Below are positions 11,947-23,200 of a DNA stretch of 64,000 nt, in pieces. Both the position numbers and the translations under genes were made by a program. Origin of the DNA: Tubiluchus corallicola (Eukaryota; Priapulida; Priapulimorpha; Priapulimorphida; Tubiluchidae); contig JAQGDQ010000314.1 of the NCBI GenBank assembly GCA_030141605.1, positions 186,001-250,000 on the forward strand, given 5' to 3'. Position 1 is the first letter of the stretch, and each line of letters begins with the position of its first letter. A model generated the notes under the pieces. That model was not told the origin of the DNA, did not search any database, and saw only the letters and a program-made list of their open reading frames with translations.

Positions 11947-14900
11947 TTAATCTTCATCATCATCAAAGTGACCACCCTGTACGACTGTCTTCTGATGGTA
12001 GCGGCCCCGGGAGGCAAAATCTTCATTATCCTCTGTAAGCTGAGCAGCAGTCGTCTCCACTCCAGGGTGAGATGGAGTAACAACGTACTGTTCTTCCTCG
12101 TCCCGTCCACGACAGCGGTTCCACAGTGACCGCAGCCAACTTATGAAACTAAAGTCAGCGATGCCGGGAGCCAGGCCAGGGTTAGCCCAAGCAATGTAGA
12201 CATACACCAAGCCAAGGAAGATGAGATTACAAAGGGCATAAAGCCATTGCACAAGGAAGATTATGGTGAGACTGACTATAGCAGAAAGGAGAGCAATCCA
12301 GCGATTGCACAGCATTGAATACCAAGATTCGGGCTGTTTGCTTATCTGAGGTTTAGCGCCAGCTGGTTTGACAGCATCCAGAAGGTGGGAAGTGTCGCTG
12401 GCGTCACTGTAGAAACTTTGCTGACTGACTGATTTTTGCACAATTTCACCACGATCAACATCGTGTTTAAATGTTGGTGAGTGAGGGCGCTCGAGACTGT
12501 CCTGCTGCAAAGGACCACCGTGCTTCGGATCGACACGTTCCGGAAAAAGCCTGTCAAGGTCATCGCTAAACTTTTCCAGAGATTTACTTTTAGAATTGGG
12601 CAGGCCGGGCTTTTCTGCTGTGCCATAACCAGGGATGGCCATTGTGTCATCGTCATGAGCACCCTTGCCGAATCTTGTTTCGCGACGCTTTTGGATGTCA
12701 AACGACATTGCCAGAGCAAAGTAGGCGTAGTCAATGGCAGCATAAGTTATCATGAATGGCATTGTAACAATGGGTGCCAACACATTGAGCTGACCAATTA
12801 AGATAAACAACAATGACACCAGAACTGTGACACCAAGTGCCAGAACAGGAACCTTGTTAGGACCACGCCCTCTACCAAGAACACGGATAATTGGTATGAC
12901 ATTTTCATTTGCAATACTCTGGAGGATCCGCGGAGAGCCGTACAGACCACCCAAACACGAAGAAAGGGAGGAGATGTAGAGACCTAAAAGCCAAGCAATA
13001 CGCAAGCCGGAGACCTTCTCCGCAATCATGTAATCAGTTTGCAGGGCGCTACGGGTGCATGTTGCACCGAGTATCAATAAACACATTAAGTAGAGAAACC
13101 CACTGACACCAATAGACGCCAGCGAGCCAATGGGAATGTTTTTGCTTGGATTGCGCAAGTCTCCACTCATATTGATCCCGGCAAAGACGCCAGTGGCTGT
13201 GGGAAAGATTACCCCAAAAACAGTGAAGAAATTCTGGTCCGCCAGATAATCCGGACGGGAGTTGTTCATGAGTACATCTCTGCTGTAACCGACGACGCCG
13301 TGTGCAATGTCGTGACGCAGGAACGAACCGATTGCAAAATCTAACATGGCTATGAAGAGAGCGAAGAGAAGAACTAACTGGAGCTTAATTACCCATTTAA
13401 CTCCAGCTACATTAAATGCGCTGAGTACGATCAAGACCGCTGTGCCGATACCACGGGAAATCCAAGGATTGTCATTGCTGATCAGAGAGCTCATTGACTC
13501 ACCGAAGCCGGTTGCAAACAGCGCCACTCCAACTGCCTGCCCGAAGACATAGATTATTCCCACAGCACCTCCTGCTCGAGGACCGAGTACAAAACTGATC
13601 AGGAAGTAAATGCCGCCACTTTCCACCCGACAACGCTCACAGATGCCAATGCCAGACAGAACGGAGAAGAGTGCCATTAGGACCGTCAGAAGAATAATGA
13701 TTATAGACATGAGTATGCCGGCATTGCCCTGAAACGAAATAAAGGAAATGTATTTAACAACATATTGCTAGTTATATATCTTAATATTTAAAGCTTATTT
13801 GAAACCTCAAGTTATTGATACTGTTACTTTGGAAGCTAACTACAAAAAATACACAACAAGAAGGTAAATGTCATATCATCAGGCCATAACTAAAATACAT
13901 TATAAGACCAAATTGATCGCCACCTTGATTCGATCTTCAGGATATTATTTTACGTCATTATGATTGCATGGACAATGCGAATAAATAAGATAGGGCTGAC
14001 AATAAAAATACTTTTGTGTCTGTCTAATCGCCCGGGTACATTTAATTTTATTGCACACCCAGCTGAAAGACTTACCTGCCACAGCCATATAAAAGCAGTT
14101 TTTAATTTAAAACGTAAAATACAATAATTATTATAACATCGTCATTTTGGATAGGACGCAGCCATGTTTTTCTAGGGCTAACTCTCAGTCAGGGTTCTCA
14201 TTCTCTATGATGCTTGTTATCGTATTGTGGGCCAAAAAGTATGTATTTTCCGCCAAATCAGCATATTAATGGCCGAGTAGTGTTGCCGCTTATACCATAA
14301 CTATAAGAACAAATGTTCTGATGATACCGTACAAAAAAGAGTCTATATGATAATCGGTAATTGTACAATAATTTAGTAATGCGAAATAAAGAACTAAAAA
14401 ACTAATCGTGAGAAAAATGTGCATTGAAGGAATTTAAAACATTACTGCTAACCAGTGGGAAATAAACAAACTTTGATAACAACTCACTTTAAATATTACA
14501 CAATTCAGCTTTAAACATTCACAAAGCTTTAAAAAAGATTTCCTCAATCCTTACTGACATCTTTTGAGCTCATGAGATAAGCCAGAAGCAAATTCTGTTT
14601 TGCGGCCAGCCCAGCAATAATTAGAAATGAATATGTAATTAAAATACATAAAAATTGCATGCCAGATACAAATACTTTTCTAGCTAAAATACCAGTTGTT
14701 TACTTTACATATCTGCTACAAAAGTACACAAATTTTTTTATAATTTGATTACTCCAGTGCACAAAATGTCCAAAAGCAATGAATGCATTTATAGTTTAAG
14801 CAGCACAATACGCTTAACTTGCCAAAATAAATTCTACCACACATTTTTAACATACTATATCTGTCTTTTAAGAACAACAGTGAAAAGTGCCAAGAGAACT

Positions 14901-17031
14901 CTAAGTGCTTACCACCATCCAACCTGTGCGAAGGAATATGATTACGCCAAATATGTTCAGCATACAGGATGTAAAAACTCCGTCCCAGGTACCAAACAGT
15001 ACTGGCTCCCGAATGAAGAAATTTGCTTTCCACCAAGGTTTCTGCAGAACAGAATGAGATCAAGAAACACTGTACATTATGCACGAGATATACTAACGAT
15101 GCTAATAGTACGAAAACCAAAAATTAAGAAATTCTACAGCCATTTGTTTTTTTTTTGAGTAACTTACCCAACTGTAAAGCATTAATCAAGAAAAAGCAAT
15201 GATTCAACCTCATAAACTAGTCCAATAGCCTCACTAAATCCCATCAATTGACAATTTGTACTAGTACAGTGCAGTATAAAAGAATTTATTGAACTATAAC
15301 AGAGTACATGAAATAAGGCCAAGAGCGTCCCACCCCCAGCCCCGTCAATGAAGCATGTTTACATAACTTGCCAAACATCAAGGCTGCCTCTGAACAAGAA
15401 GCTTCCTGATTCGAACATTAGTTAGTGACCTGACAAATAGCTTTACAGATGATTATATGTAAAATTTTGCAAAATGCATGCTACATTCCCACAATTTTCA
15501 GTGCCCAGCGTTTATTTTATATAACTGAATCTACTGAGTTACAACACTCAATAGTTACTGTTATTCAACACAGATAGTTGTGGCCAACTTGGCTATTATG
15601 AAGGTTATGCATGTAGATCACAAAATGGCAGAAAAATGGGATAAACAACCAGAAGTGGTATGACGAGTGAGCCGCCCAGAACAAGTATTAAAAAGTTTTG
15701 GATCAATCCTTGATCAGCTTTGGCTCCATTCTTAACTTCGTCTGCAAGAACTGACCATGACCACACAGCTATTACATCTTACCTCTATTCCTCTATTCCG
15801 TAACATGACCTTGTTATACGTACCTGATCTTTCTGGTCATCAGTATATAATTCATTTTCTTGCATGGCATCATGCTGATATCTCCCACTCTCAGCTGTAT
15901 AAGGTGACTCCGCCCCTGTTCGCTCATCTCCATCACGCAGTCCGTACCGTCCCCAGTCCGGTGCACCTCCACCCTTTACTTGCTGTTCTAAGTCTGTCAT
16001 TCTAGAGCTATATCTCTGATATGCCCTGTAAAATATTCACACAGGTTTATCATTTTGACTGAGATTTTTCATTTAATGACACAATAAAAATGGAAGATGG
16101 GCGGAGGACATTCTTATGCAAAATCAACATTTATAGCTACAGCCAAAAAAACAATAAAAAAAATTTGCAGTCTAATTTTTGAAAGTAAAAATTCATAAAA
16201 TTAGACCCCAAGGGCTATACAGTTCAAACGATTAATTATACAAATTAATAACAAAAATCGTTTAATGTCCAGATTGAATAACTAATTATTTGTCAAAATC
16301 AAAATAATTTGTTAATGATGGAATGAACTGTTGAATTTATGAAGCCAAACTTGTCTAAAACAATAAAGAAGCAAAAATCTGGTTAAAGATATTTAATATT
16401 AGGAGGCCAATTCCATGACAACTAGCCTATACAATAATAGTGGACTGTTCAATTCATCACCTTTCCTCATTAATTCTATATGCTAAAAATAACTACTAGA
16501 AAAGTTGATTACAGTAATGAAAATGAATCAACACAAAAATATAACACCTTTACATATCTAATCAGATAGCTTTCGAACATGCTGTGTCCTTTATCAGGCA
16601 AATAAAAATGAAAAGAATGGATCTTAGAACTTTAAACAGAATGCAAAAAACAACAACAATAATGTCAAATAAAGGATTAAAACAGATGTCCCTTTGGAAT
16701 TTAAATCCAGGTTGTCAACTTAATGTGCAAACTTTTTTGATTTTTAGGAAATAATTGTCACATGATTACATCAAAATTTTAAATTTGTTATTAGACGTAG
16801 AGTGACCAGTGAGAATAGAGTTTTAAAATCCACTCCTTTCATCCTTAATTGACTGATGATGGACACAAGAGGAAGCGAAGGGAAGCAGAATGCAAACATG
16901 GATAGATTTTACACAAAAGAACTCAATGAAACATCTCTAATTTTGAAAGACAAGTATTTGGAGAGAAGCAAAAGAACGTACCATTTAGCAGCAGAAGCTG
17001 GCGGTGTAACGTCAATGGACGATTGATACAT
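11947..17031 (-). CDS. SLC12A8: solute carrier family 12 member 8 (cation-chloride cotransporter-like)
   Basis: Four coding exons on the minus strand: 16982-17031, 15824-16025, 14913-15041 and 11947-13728. All have GT-AG borders and consistent phases, giving about 720 residues. Exon 3 encodes [20 protein letters not shown] and [12 protein letters not shown], the start of the transporter core. Exon 4 continues [74 protein letters not shown] and [10 protein letters not shown]. The last two membrane helices follow a polar loop, and the tail ends [14 protein letters not shown], which matches the human NADFATRDRYHHSS end. Human SLC12A8 is 714 residues. The family is the APC-fold cation-chloride cotransporters; transport of nicotinamide mononucleotide by mammalian SLC12A8 has been claimed and disputed. 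The 594-codon terminal exon shows heavy intron loss relative to vertebrates. The first exon ([16 protein letters not shown]) is inferred from phase and splice fit; the others are firm. Confidence 0.92.
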
Positions 17032-20000
17032 GCCATATTATATGATGATGGAAACAAGTATTTTCAAAAGTTATCTGATTAAACATATTAGAAAAGTTCC
17101 ATAAACAACCAAATAAATCAAAACAAATCATATTGATTCACCTTCAAACCTTTGATACTTTTGCTCAAAGACTAGACGATGTCTGTAACGTTTCTACATG
17201 GTCCGTATCTTACACATGATGTGGGTTACTGCATTTGATTAGTTACTTATACTGCCTCCTCATCACCAATTTATGAATTAAGCAGTAAGGCGATACTGTT
17301 ACTGCAACCTAAGAAAAATTAAAAAGCTAAAATTTCAATTACCTCTTAATGAAATACAGAGAAGAATTAACTTGGGAGAATTAAGCCTGGCAGCAGTAGG
17401 TCTTTTAGTTTATTGAACAATTGACTTCACATTAACAGAAGTCCCGAAAGTGGCATTCTGTGCAGCTGTCCTCCCGGCTACATACTTCCATCAAATTATA
17501 ATTTGGGCACATGATAAAAAGCGTACTTACAGCAAATTTTGCCTGAATTCATAACACCGAAATAACTGCTGATAAAACTGAAAGGGGCACCAAAAACTTA
17601 CGAATATTAAATGTGAGCTGGCACTGAAAAAGCTAGCATGTCTGGTAATATAGCACACATTTGGAAATCTGGAATCATAATGTTTCCCCAAGTATAATTA
17701 CACACAACCACTGTAATAATTAGGCCTAATCATTTCATTACCTTTTAGGTCTGGCAATTAAACTCAAAATATTTTTACCACAAACTTACACAGGAGAAAC
17801 TTAATTACAGCTAGTATTTTCTCCTTTCTGATAATTCAGGGTCACACAAACACTTTCACATTCAGTAGTAAATTTAAATTAGACTTACATACTTTTATAC
17901 AATGCAATGATTTGATATTCAGATATTCATTAATAAATGACTCGGCATTCGGCAATAACAATTTCCAATTTGCGTTTTTAACAAAATAAAGCAAGACAAA
18001 CCACGCAAAATCAATAAATCTTAAACATTGTTGCTGCCATAACAGTGCCAATTAATTTTGTCGATGAACCTTTCAGTGGTAAATCAGGTCGGGCAAAAAC
18101 TGTTATAAGCTACTTAAATGTTCAGATTAAGCCTTAGGTCCTGCGGACTACGACTTTATACACTGAACTATTTGTACACACATGAACTTTATACACAGGC
18201 AAATTTGAAATTATACATCTACTTAGTGCAATCGTCGTACCGTCGGGACAATCACAATAGTGTCAAAAAACAACATTAAAATTTTATAGCCTACAAAAAT
18301 GTTACACCAGAAAAACTAAAAAATTCGTAGTAACCTAGAAAAAAGGTTCCAGATGGAATCTATCACTAAAATTCACAAACACACACGCAGCCATCATGGA
18401 GTGAACGTAGACTGGTACGCGTCCGTTTTCAAATTTACACTTTACCATGCAATGCATCCGGCGCGTGCGTGTAGCCGTAGATGAGAGTGACACTCAGGCG
18501 CCACACAGTTAGATGAGCATCAGTTGATACCTGGCTAGTTTGCATTCGAAGACGTTTCGCGTGTATTTACATTAATTTTATATTTTTGCGACTAAGAGAA
18601 ATTTAAAATAACCTCTTAGTTTTTTCTGATTGCAATTATAGGTCTGTATTTTGTACTATTTTCAAATATAATTGCAACCATTTCTTTCCCGGGAAAGTCA
18701 TTTACAATTTGTTATTTCGCTCCTAGTTTTATGCTAGCAGATAATTAATTAGTTGGAAACTGGCATTTTTAATTTATATTGCTGATATAACTACCCTGGT
18801 AAAATAAATAAATCTAATCCAAAAAATAGCTCTGTTTATCAAATTTACGGGGTTCCATAGGTGATATCAACTACTTGCCCATATACCCAGAAATTGTTTT
18901 TAAGGTATTGGTAATATAACTTTTTGTAATATTTCACAACTTGAGAAACAGTCCACAGTTAAGCGACTTGATCCAACAAGAAAAGTCCATTCTAAAGAAA
19001 TATAGTTAATTAGCAATGTACCAAATTTCAGTGAAGCCCATGCTTATAAATATAATTGAAGTTCCTAGTGACCTTGAAATATAATTGAGTTCTTTGTGCT
19101 GTGTTGCTTTGCTTTAGTGTACCGTCTTCCGTAGATTTTAAGTCGCAGACTAAGAAAAACTTTCACTGTCCTTCGTAAAAAAGAAGACTAGTGAACTGCT
19201 TCTTTACTGATCCTGCGTTAAAAGATGTGCTTGCGACTACATTTGCTGTATTTGAAAATATAGAATAGCGCTGCACATTAAACCTTGAGATAAGATTTTC
19301 AAACGTAATTATTGTGGTGCCACAAAAGTATTGATGTGGTAATATTTCTTCGTGTTCCTGCTGATTTAATTAAAAAACAATTTTTGCGAAACTTTGTTAA
19401 CACTGCAACGCATTTTTTAGAATTAGCAGTCACATGCGACGGCAGGAGCAACTCATAATGCAGCACCGGAGTCTACTCCTTTTGAGACAGACTTCAAAAT
19501 TCCATCTTCTCTCATCTTTCACGGCTTAAATGGTCTTAGCAGGACTGTATCCTAACTCAATATCAAAAATATTCCTATATGATGAAGTTCTGACAATCAA
19601 GTGTCTCAGCCACGTTTACGCACAAGCCCTTCTTTAAAAGTTAAAATAGCTAGTGGCAGTGTGGCAGACGAATCACCCGTCTCAGTGGTATCACCCATCG
19701 ATTTACTAACCAGATCTAGCATTGCTTAAATGACTACTCGTTATTTTCCGCGAGATATTCCGCCAAGATTTTCCAAGACTTTGAAATATAGACATGTAAG
19801 CAAGTAAGTGCCCCTTATAACGAGAAAAAGTTGTTGCTTTCCTACAAAATTTTGTCAGCATTTATGTAGCTACTTGGACCAAATAAATAAAGTGTTTCAC
19901 AGTGTTTGACTGAATAAAATAACAGCAACCTTAATGTATGCTCACTTCTCACATGTTTAATTCCTATTATTGTCAAAAGTACAAGATTTTTTAATGCATG

Positions 20001-20231
20001 TTAATATAACAAAAATAGCGCATATTAATTGATAAAAAACATTGTTGCGTTTTTATTTTATGTTTTATTACTTTAAACATTTGTAAAGGCAATGCGTTTT
20101 CAGTTTTTCATTTTTTTCGAACGTTTTTAAATCTTATAACTTATGAAATTTTTACTGAAATAATATGTTTAATACGTGATTATCATAATAATTCGAAAGT
20201 TCCCATTTCTCTTGAAATGCACCCCAAGATT
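17032..20231. other. SLC12A8 upstream region and intergenic
   Basis: No coding exon recognised. A small CpG-rich patch at about 18400-18510 stands out from the AT-rich surroundings and could be the SLC12A8 promoter or a noncoding first exon. On the minus strand the paired TTTTATT-type tracts near 20045-20070 contain AATAAA signals suited to the doublecortin gene that ends at 20232. Confidence 0.35.
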
Positions 20232-23200
20232 TTACATTTTTGGTTTTGCGAATTTCTTTTTTAACCTATACAAATCCTCATGTTCCTGTTTCCATTTGTC
20301 TGACCTATCGAAGCAGGTGGACCACCACGCGAAACTGCCAGTTGGTTGAGTCTGCTGTAGATACCATTCACGGAGGTCTTCAGTGCTACCATAAATGTGA
20401 TCAAGTGATCCCATAGAGCGGCCGACGTGACTGCTTGATTTTGCTCTTTTTCCTTTGTCCTTATGAGGTTTGGTAGATCTGCGCTTACCAGAAAGGAGAG
20501 GTTTGTAAGCAACATTTTGGAAATCTTCACCATTAGTCGCAGCTGCCAGACAATCTCCTGGTTTTAACTCACTCAAATCATTGACTACAGAACCATCAGG
20601 AATCCGGTACAAAACCTCTGCCTTGCCCGTTTCAAAGGGAATCTTAGTTGGTATGTCCTGGAGAACTGCTTCTAGATTATCTTCTTTGTTCAATATAAAT
20701 TTCGTCGGGGAAGAATATGAATCACCGTTTCGGTACACGTGTGCCGGAACACCAGCCAGTGGATAATCAACGTTTTGAAATTTGTCCTTTTTAGTCGCAG
20801 CAGCTAAATGGTCCCCTTGCTTCAGTTCGTTTGCATATTTTATTTTAGAGCCGTCAGCTATTCGATACAGCTGTTCGACATGACCATCCACTAGAGGAAC
20901 CTTCTTTGCAGCATCTTGGACAATATCTTCTAATGTATTGTCTTCGTTAACTGTTAATTTCACGGGAGCAAAATTGACGTCACCATTTTTGTACAAATAT
21001 ATTTGAAGACCGGATGGTGGGTAATCAATGTTTTGAAACTTTGCCTCCTTTGTGGCAGCAACAGCAACTCTGTCCCCTGATTTAAGGTCATTTGTACTCT
21101 TGATTTTAGAACCATCAGGGATTCGAAACAATTGCTCAGCTCCACCCTCTTTAAAAGGAATCTTTGTAGAAATGGTTTTGAGAACATGTTCTAACTTGTC
21201 TTCCTGATTCACTAGCAGTCTCACAGGAGGAGATTTATTCCCGTTTTGGTACACGTATATTGGAAAACCAGATGGCAGGTAATTAATGTTTTTAAACTTT
21301 TCCTGATCTGTGGCAGCAGCCAGACGGTCTCCTGGTTTCAGCTCTTTCGTTTCATTGATTTTAAAGCCACCGGGGATATGAAATAACTGTTCAGCGTGAC
21401 CCTCGTTGAAGGTGATCTTTTCGGCAACAGCTTGGAGAATCTCTTGTAACTCATCATTTTCGTTTACTATAAATCTCACAGGTGGGGAAGATTCCTCGCC
21501 GTTTTTGTACACATAAACTGGGAAACCAGATGGAAGGTAATTAATGTTTTGATACTTGGCTCCTTTAGTGGCAGCGACTAGACGATCTCCAGTTTTCAGA
21601 TCTTTTGCATCTTTTATTTTGTATCCATCTGGTATTCGAAATAGCTGTTCGGGACGACGACCCTCTTTGAAGGAGATCATTGTTGCTACATCTTGAAGTA
21701 TTTCTTCTACCTTCTTTTCCTGGTCCACCAGTAATCTTATAGGGGGAAAGGCCTTATCACTATTTTTGTATACATAGATTTGGAAACTGGTAGCTGGATA
21801 ATCAATCTTTTGAAAATCTTCCCCGTCGTCTGCTGCTGCAACACGTTCTCCTGATTTTAGTTCACTTAGTTCTTTAATTTTGGAGCCATCAGAGATGCGA
21901 TATAGCTGCTTTGCATTGATACCTTCAAGAACATCTTTTAACTTGTCATCTTGGGTCAATATTAATTTTGTAGGAGGTGTAGATTTGTCACCGTTTTTGA
22001 ACACATAGATTGGACGACCAGCTGGGGCATAGTTGGTATTCTGAAACTTTTCTTGATTTGTTGCAGCTGCTAAACAATCGCCTGATTTTAAGTCCTTGAC
22101 ATCTTTAATTTTAGAGCCATCGGAAATCCGAAACAGTTGCTCAACACGACCTTCTTTGAAAGGAACCTTTGTGGCAACAGCCTGCAGAATTTCTTCCAAC
22201 TTGTCTTCCTTGTTCACAAACAGTCTTACCGGAGGAAAGGACTTGTCATTATTTCGGTACACGTATACCGGAAATCCAGGCTGTGGGTAAACAATTTTTT
22301 GGAACGCTTCTTTTTTAGTGGCAGCTGCCAACCTGTCTCCTGGTTTCAGATCTTTTAGATCTTTAACTCTAGTACCATCAGGGATTTTATAAAACTGTGC
22401 AGCATGACCGTCTTTAAAAGGAATCTTTGTGGTAACGTCTTGAAGAACCATATCTAACTTGTCATCACTATTCAGTGTTAGCTTTAATGGAGGAACTGAT
22501 GCATCGCCGTTTTTATACACATAAACAGGTATGTCAGATGGTAGGTAGTCAACGTTTTGGAACTTTTCTTTATTAGTGGCAGCTGCTAAACGGTCCCCTG
22601 GCTTTAGTGATTTTACATCTTTGATTTTCGAACCATCAGGAATTCTATACAACTGCTCTGCTTGACCCTCCTTAAATGGAATCTTAGCAGCAACATCTTG
22701 CAAAACCGTTTCTAATTGATCGTCATTGCTTAGTGAAAGCTTTTTTGGAAGCATAGATGCATCACCATTTTTGTACACGTAAACAGGTATGTCAGATGGT
22801 AGATAATCAATGTTTTTGAAAGTTTCTTTATCAGTGGCAGCTGCCAAACGGTCTCCTGGTTTTAGTGATTTCACGTCTTTAATTTTAGATCCATCAGGAA
22901 TTCGATACAGCTGCTTGGGATGACCATCTTCAAAGGGAATTTTTTTGCCAACATCTTGAAGAACCGTATCTATATTATCGTCACAGCTCAATATCAGTTT
23001 TATGGGAGCAAGAGATGTGTCACCATTTTTGTACACATAGACAGGTATGCTAGACGGTAGGTAGTCAATGTTCTGGAAAGTTTCTTTATTTGTCGCAGCT
23101 GCTAAACGATCACCTGATTTCAGTGATTTTACATCGTTGATTTTGGAACCATTAGGGATTCGATACAACTGTTCAGCATAGCCATCTTTGAAAGGGATCT

